From the NCBI GenBank assembly GCA_017627115.1, contig JAGAHK010000310.1, positions 1 through 9,317 on the forward strand: a DNA stretch of 9,317 nucleotides, given 5' to 3'. Shown here in pieces: positions 5,947 to 9,317 of the stretch (position 1 is its first letter; every line of letters starts with the position of its first letter). Source of the DNA: Bacillota bacterium (GTDB lineage Bacteria; Bacillota; Clostridia; Lachnospirales; CAG-274). Under the pieces are notes generated by a model. It did no database searches. It saw only the letters and a program-made list of their open reading frames with translations, and was not told the DNA's origin. The position numbers were made by a program, and so were the translations under genes.

Positions 5947-6302
5947 TTTTTGAGTTTCCCCATTTTTTTAAAAAAAAAATTATTGTTTTTGCTTGTTGTC
6001 GCTTCCGTAAACCCCTCCACCACGCTACGCGCGGTCCCCCTCCCCTGATCGCTTACGCTAAAGGGGAGGCAAGACTAATGCAACGCCTTGATTGTATTAA
6101 GGAAATCAGCGCCGCAGGCTCTTGGCTCCCCTTCTTTCAGGGGAGCTGGCAGCCGAAGGCTGACTGAGGGGTTTACGGCAGAGGTATACTAACATAAACA
6201 ATAATTTAACAAACTATCAAACATTTTTGTTTTTCTTGTTTATAGCCAATAATCGTACATTTGCGGAATATGTTAAAGAAAAAAAATGGGGAAACTCAAA
6301 AA
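5947..6302. repeat. Outer inverted repeat (23-bp arms) enclosing a MITE-like element
   Basis: The 23 bases at 5947-5969 (core GAGTTTCCCCA flanked by T-runs) are the exact reverse complement of 6280-6302 (A-runs around TGGGGAAACTC). Between them lie AT-rich spacers and the element at 6005-6178. The pair fills the 418-bp non-coding gap between the EamA start and the S4-gene stop. I see no gene in it; frames there are low-complexity. It may be an older element hit by the inner one. Confidence 0.7.
6005..6178. mobile_element. 174-bp GC-rich MITE-like element with 13-bp terminal repeats
   Basis: CCGTAAACCCCTC (6005-6017) is exactly inverted as GAGGGGTTTACGG (6166-6178). Inside are stems CTCCCCT with AGGGGAG (6040-6046/6062-6068), GCTCCCCT with AGGGGAGC (6125-6132/6139-6146) and CAGCC-GAA-GGCTG (6150-6162). 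It codes for nothing and is far more GC-rich than its flanks. I recall very similar sequences as abundant repeats in gut Clostridia, which a search could confirm. No clear target-site duplication is visible. Confidence 0.75.
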
Positions 6303-6313
6303 GAATATTTTTT

Positions 6314-6523
6314 CTATTTCACCGAAACGTAACTTACCCCTTCAAACTCCACTATATCGCCCTCATATATCTTTTTTCCGCGCATAGTGCACACTTCGCC
6401 GTTCACTTTCACAAGCCCGTCAATAATAAAATGCTTTGCATCCGAGCCCTGCGAAACGGCATTAGCAAGTTTAAGAAACTGCTGTAACTTTATAAAATCC
6501 GTAGTCACCGTAATTTTTTTCAT
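6314..6523 (-). CDS. S4-domain RNA-binding protein, RlbA/YaaA-like (69 aa)
   Basis: Small cytosolic protein that is nearly all one S4 RNA-binding fold: FIKLQQFLKLANAVSQGSDAK-type helices (10-30), then the loop GLVKVNGE (36-43) and RGKKIYEGDIVEF (48-60). It belongs to the short S4 proteins (YaaA/RlbA of Bacillus) encoded between dnaN and recF, implicated by family knowledge in ribosome-associated RNA binding. I chose the ATG at 6523, with AGAGG 7 bases upstream, giving the usual length of about 70 residues. The upstream ATG at 6541 overlaps the dnaN stop as ATGA but lacks a site. It is certainly cotranscribed with dnaN. recF does not follow; a repeat-filled gap does. Confidence 0.9.
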   Translation of the reverse strand: MKKITVTTDFIKLQQFLKLANAVSQGSDAKHFIIDGLVKVNGEVCTMRGKKIYEGDIVEFEGVSYVSVK

Positions 6524-6537
6524 TTTAGTACCTCTTA

Positions 6538-7647
6538 TCATAACTTAACGGGCAGCACAAGATAATTAAAGTTTTCGTTGCCCTCGCTGCTGCGTATTAT
6601 ACAGGGCGAAAGACTGCTTATAAAGTACATATTCAACTTTTCTTCATCCACTGCCTTGCAAATGTCAATAAGATAATTCGGCGCAAAACCTATGCGCAGA
6701 TCTTCACCGTCAAAATCTATATCTATCTCGTCATCGAAATTACCGAAACTGTTTGCCGCGTGTATATCCAGCTTGCCGTCGCTTATCTCAAAAACAACTC
6801 TTGTCTGCTTAACATCCCTCGATATAATAAGCAAACATCTTTCAAGCACGGAAAGCAGCCTGTTTCTCGAAACACTCACAAAAGTTTTGTAATCGTTTGT
6901 GAACATATTTTTATATTCAATAAAATCGCCCTCAAACAAGCGTGAAGTAACAACACAGTTTTTCAGACAGAAACAAACAAACTTTTTGTTGAATTTTATT
7001 GCCGCAGTCTCTTCGTCATCTGTAAGACGGCTTATCTCCGTAAGTGTCTTGCCCGGAACTATTATTTTGCTGTTGGTCTCTTTTTCTATCATCTCTACCC
7101 TATGGGCTATTCTGTGACCGTCCACCGCAACTATATTCAGCTTATGACCCGAAAACTCAAAAAGCTCGCCCATAAGCACGGGGCGTATATCTTTTGTGGA
7201 GATAGAGAAAATGGTCTGCTTTATCATAGATTTCAGCACCGAACCTTTTATCTCCGCTTCGTCCGTGTTCTCCATCTCTTTCGGCCGCGGAAACTCGTCG
7301 CCGTTAAACGCCTGTATCTTGAATACCGCTTTTCCGCATTTTATAGTGGTAACATAGTTATCATCACAGTCGATGTCTATAAGACCGTCATCCTCGTTCA
7401 TGCTCCTTATAATATCAAAAAGCATTTTTGCATCAATGGCCGCAGAACCGATATTGTAAACTTCCGTATCCTCAATATTTGCCGTTTCAATGCTCATTTC
7501 AAGGTCGTTTGCAAGCATACGGAAGCCCTGTCTGTCGGCTGTGAGCAGTATACATTCAAGTATTGGATTGGGTGTTCTGGGTGAAACACATTTCTGAACT
7601 ATGTTAATGTTATCCAACAGTTTCTTTTTATCACAAGCTATGTGCAT
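6538..7647 (-). CDS. dnaN: DNA polymerase III beta sliding clamp (369 aa)
   Basis: Processivity clamp: a head-to-tail dimer encircles DNA and tethers DNA polymerase III and other replication factors. The length (369) is normal and three clamp domains of about 120 residues can be followed. Typical segments are SPRTPNPILECILL (near 28-41), FNGDEFPRP in the first domain's end, DIRPVLMGELFEF and VAVDGHRIA in the middle domain, and the C-terminal NYLVLPVKL that closes the partner-binding pocket. The ATG at 7647 is preceded by GGAGG at 8 bases; the longer frame begins at a TTG upstream of that site. It lies directly downstream of oriC and shares a transcript with the S4 gene. Its 5' neighbour tract is the AT-rich unwinding region, so the dnaN promoter must lie in or beside the origin. 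Confidence 0.97.
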   Translation of the reverse strand: MHIACDKKKLLDNINIVQKCVSPRTPNPILECILLTADRQGFRMLANDLEMSIETANIEDTEVYNIGSAAIDAKMLFDIIRSMNEDDGLIDIDCDDNYVTTIKCGKAVFKIQAFNGDEFPRPKEMENTDEAEIKGSVLKSMIKQTIFSISTKDIRPVLMGELFEFSGHKLNIVAVDGHRIAHRVEMIEKETNSKIIVPGKTLTEISRLTDDEETAAIKFNKKFVCFCLKNCVVTSRLFEGDFIEYKNMFTNDYKTFVSVSRNRLLSVLERCLLIISRDVKQTRVVFEISDGKLDIHAANSFGNFDDEIDIDFDGEDLRIGFAPNYLIDICKAVDEEKLNMYFISSLSPCIIRSSEGNENFNYLVLPVKL

Positions 7648-7660
7648 TTCGTTTTCCTCC

Positions 7661-7875
7661 GTCAATATATATAATATATATTATTAATTATTCAGTAGTA
7701 ATAGCAGTAGGGGCTGTTATTTTTTGGATAAGTTGTAAAAAGCTTTAAAACAAGGCACTTTCCGCTGTTGACTAAAAGTGGAAAAAGGGGTGATAAAACT
7801 ACTTTTTTCAACAATTGTCCACAGGCATTTCTGCAACTGTTTATATTAAAATACTCATCTCATAACTTTTCCACA
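7661..7875. other. oriC: Chromosome replication origin (oriC), dnaA-dnaN part, with unwinding region
   Basis: Read on the minus strand toward dnaN, the order is DnaA-box-like 9-mers, a GC cluster (CCCC, 7713-7710), DnaA-trio-like triplets (CTACTGCTATTACTACTG, 7710-7693) and an AT-only tract (7692-7663) before the dnaN ribosome site. Boxes close to TTATCCACA are TTTTCCACA (7867-7875, plus), TTGTCCACA (7815-7823, plus), TTTTCCACT (7785-7777, minus) and TTATCCAAA (7731-7723, minus, next to the GC cluster). None matches the consensus perfectly. The layout parallels the Bacillus subtilis unwinding system. Boxes upstream of dnaA, if any, lie beyond the window. Confidence 0.85.
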
Positions 7876-7887
7876 TTTTCCAACATA

Positions 7888-7920
7888 AAAATAACAATAA
7901 AATAACAATAAAATAACAAT
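7888..7920. repeat. Three exact 11-bp tandem repeats (AAAATAACAAT)
   Basis: AAAATAACAAT occurs three times without interruption at 7888-7898, 7899-7909 and 7910-7920, eight bases from the dnaA stop codon and beside the DnaA-box cluster. The 11-bp period is close to one helical turn, so the copies present the same face. It could be an iteron-like protein site, a bendable or easily melted tract, or simple slippage. Confidence 0.9.
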
Positions 7921-7928
7921 AAATGTTT

Positions 7929-9257
7929 TCAATCGCTTATCTTCTTTTCAAGATTAAGCACTTTTGTTCTGAATTCCTCGTCGTTTTCGATCATCGACCC
8001 TATTTTTTTGCAGGCGCTAAGGACTGTAGTGTGGTCCTTGTTGCCAAATTTTCTTCCTATTTCCTTGTAGTTTTCGCTCAGCATTTTCCTGCAAAGGTAC
8101 ATTGCCGTCTGCCTTGCTATGGCAAGCGGTTTGTGCTTCTGCTTGCTTTTCAGATCCTCGGGCGAAAAACCAAAGGTGTTTGCAACAACTTCCTGTATGT
8201 AGTCGATAGTGACTTTCGGCTTGTTCATCTTGATTATGTCGGCTATTGCAAGCTCTGCCATCTCGATAGTCACTTCACCAGGGTATATCTTCTGATAAAG
8301 CACCACGCGGTTCAAGACGCCCTCAAGTTCACGTATATTGCTGCGTATGTTCTCCGATATGTATTTTATAACGTCATCGGGTATGGCATAGTTCATTGCT
8401 CTTGCTTTCTGCTGCAATATAGCTGTTCTTGTCTCAAAATCGGGCAGGCGCAGGTCAACCACAAGACCCGCCTGAAAACGGGAAACAAGCCTGTCCGTCA
8501 GATGCTCTATCTCGGCAGGCGGACGGTCGCTTGAGATCACTATCTGGCTGCCGTTCATCTGCAATTCGTTGAAAGTATGGAAAAACTCTTCCTGTGTCTG
8601 CACCTTATTTGAGATAAACTGTATATCGTCGATAAGCAGAAAATCAAGGTCGCGGTATTTCGAGCGGAACTCCGTGTTTTTGTTCGTTCGTATCGAGTCG
8701 ATAAGCTCGTTCATAAAGGTAACGGACGCAACATAGGCGATCTTCAGATTAGGGTCGTTTTCAAGCGCTTCGTTGCCTATGGCATTCATAAGATGCGTTT
8801 TGCCAAGTCCCACACCGCCGTATAAAAACAAAGGGTTGTATTCCTTGCCGGGCATTTCCGAGACCGCAACGGCAGCGGAATGTGCAAGCTGGTTTGAACT
8901 GCCGACAACAAAGTTGTCAAAACGGTATTTTGTCGTAAGTCCGTTTGCATTCCTTAAAGGCGCTTCTTCAGCCTTCGGCTCCTCTTTTTTCAGGGTCAGA
9001 CCTTCCGTATCCGTGCCTTTTATTATTATTTTAACGCTTGTCAGCTTGCCCGTAACGTGCTTTAAAGCATTTTGCAGCAAAGTTATGTAATTTTTTTCAA
9101 TATGGTTTTTGATGAAAGGCAGGTCTGCCTCCAAAACAAAAATATCGTTTTCGTATATAACGGGTACCAAAGGAAGAAACCATGTTTCGTAAGACATATC
9201 CGAAAGCTCGTTTTCTATCAGCTCAAGTACCTGTTTCCAGATCTCATTTTTATTCAT
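7929..9257 (-). CDS. dnaA: Chromosomal replication initiator protein DnaA (442 aa)
   Basis: AAA+ initiator that binds DnaA boxes, oligomerises with ATP and melts oriC. Domain I spans about 1-82 (WKQVLELIENELS, ETWFLPL) and domain II is a short linker of about 25 residues. Domain III has Walker A GGVGLGKT (147-154), Walker B LLIDD (207-211), sensor 1 ISSDRP (241-246), the arginine-finger segment RLVSRF (R260) and sensor 2 NIRELEG (R309). Domain IV (about 350-442) carries the basic LAIARQTAMYL helix and the DNA-contact signature DHTTVLSA (408-415), where Ser414 replaces the usual His. The ATG at 9257 has AGGAG 7 bases upstream; the longer frame starts at a TTG inside the likely -35 box. It heads the replication gene cluster. 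The length is typical for Firmicutes. Confidence 0.98.
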   Translation of the reverse strand: MNKNEIWKQVLELIENELSDMSYETWFLPLVPVIYENDIFVLEADLPFIKNHIEKNYITLLQNALKHVTGKLTSVKIIIKGTDTEGLTLKKEEPKAEEAPLRNANGLTTKYRFDNFVVGSSNQLAHSAAVAVSEMPGKEYNPLFLYGGVGLGKTHLMNAIGNEALENDPNLKIAYVASVTFMNELIDSIRTNKNTEFRSKYRDLDFLLIDDIQFISNKVQTQEEFFHTFNELQMNGSQIVISSDRPPAEIEHLTDRLVSRFQAGLVVDLRLPDFETRTAILQQKARAMNYAIPDDVIKYISENIRSNIRELEGVLNRVVLYQKIYPGEVTIEMAELAIADIIKMNKPKVTIDYIQEVVANTFGFSPEDLKSKQKHKPLAIARQTAMYLCRKMLSENYKEIGRKFGNKDHTTVLSACKKIGSMIENDEEFRTKVLNLEKKISD

Positions 9258-9276
9258 ATTTATCTCCTGTATCTTT

Positions 9277-9305
9277 TTTAAAGGGTTATGGAAACGCTGA
9301 GTCAA
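9277..9305 (-). promoter_or_regulatory. Possible dnaA promoter
   Basis: On the minus strand TTGACT (9305-9300) and TTTAAA (9282-9277) are 17 bases apart, about 20 bp before the dnaA ATG. The -35 is good (5 of 6), the -10 weak (4 of 6). The window ends just upstream, so other promoters or autoregulatory DnaA boxes cannot be excluded. Confidence 0.45.
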
Positions 9306-9317
9306 TGATACTCATAA

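Noticed and set aside
6227..6487. 86-codon open frame opposite the S4 gene
   Set aside because: It is antisense to the S4 gene, and its 5' part is an AT-rich repeat arm.
6524..6541. Upstream ATG of the S4 gene overlapping the dnaN stop (ATGA)
   Set aside because: The internal ATG at 6523 has AGAGG at 7 bases and gives the family's usual N terminus.
7888..7920. CRISPR-like direct repeats
   Set aside because: The units are 11 bp, abut without spacers and lie within the origin.
7923..8534. 203-codon open frame antisense to dnaA
   Set aside because: It mirrors the dnaA reading frame; dnaA is certain.

Overview
This window carries a chromosome origin-proximal region from what looks like a gut-type member of the Clostridia. 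The Oscillospiraceae/Ruminococcus group is my best guess. The reasons are the moderate GC content, Firmicutes-like Shine-Dalgarno sites, the dnaA-oriC-dnaN-S4 gene order, DUF6110-like and QueT proteins, and a GC-rich MITE of a kind I recall from such genomes. No species can be named from the sequence alone.

Right side (6314-9317): dnaA, dnaN and a short S4-domain gene lie in a row on the minus strand. The dnaA-dnaN spacer has the layout of a Bacillus-type unwinding origin: degenerate DnaA boxes, a GC cluster, DnaA-trio-like triplets and an AT-rich tract next to dnaN. Three exact 11-bp tandem repeats sit against the dnaA stop codon. recF, which commonly follows the S4 gene, is absent. In its place is a 418-bp non-coding stretch with a MITE-like element nested inside an outer inverted repeat.

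Middle (3845-5895): on the minus strand, an EamA/DMT exporter with a promoter that predicts an almost leaderless mRNA is followed by tRNA-Arg(CCG). A QueT-type queuosine-precursor transporter gene begins only 31 bp after the tRNA, and a five-helix membrane protein of unknown function overlaps queT by one base. A 330-bp stretch of short palindromes separates this block from the convergent ATPase gene.

Left side (1-3514): a LCMT-type methyltransferase (minus) is divergent from a DUF6110-like membrane peptide plus a P1B-like metal ATPase (plus). Each direction has a good sigma-70-type promoter, and each promoter carries the same 18-bp palindrome (TTAGTYA-N4-TAACTAA) at its transcription start. 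This predicts one repressor for both transcripts, and the half-site resembles DtxR/IdeR (Fe/Mn) operators. The ATPase has Tyr-Ser-Cys where classical P1B pumps have Cys-Pro-Cys. The co-regulated methyltransferase/peptide/pump unit is the best candidate here for an uncharacterised system. A 167-bp near-perfect palindrome forms the left edge of the window.
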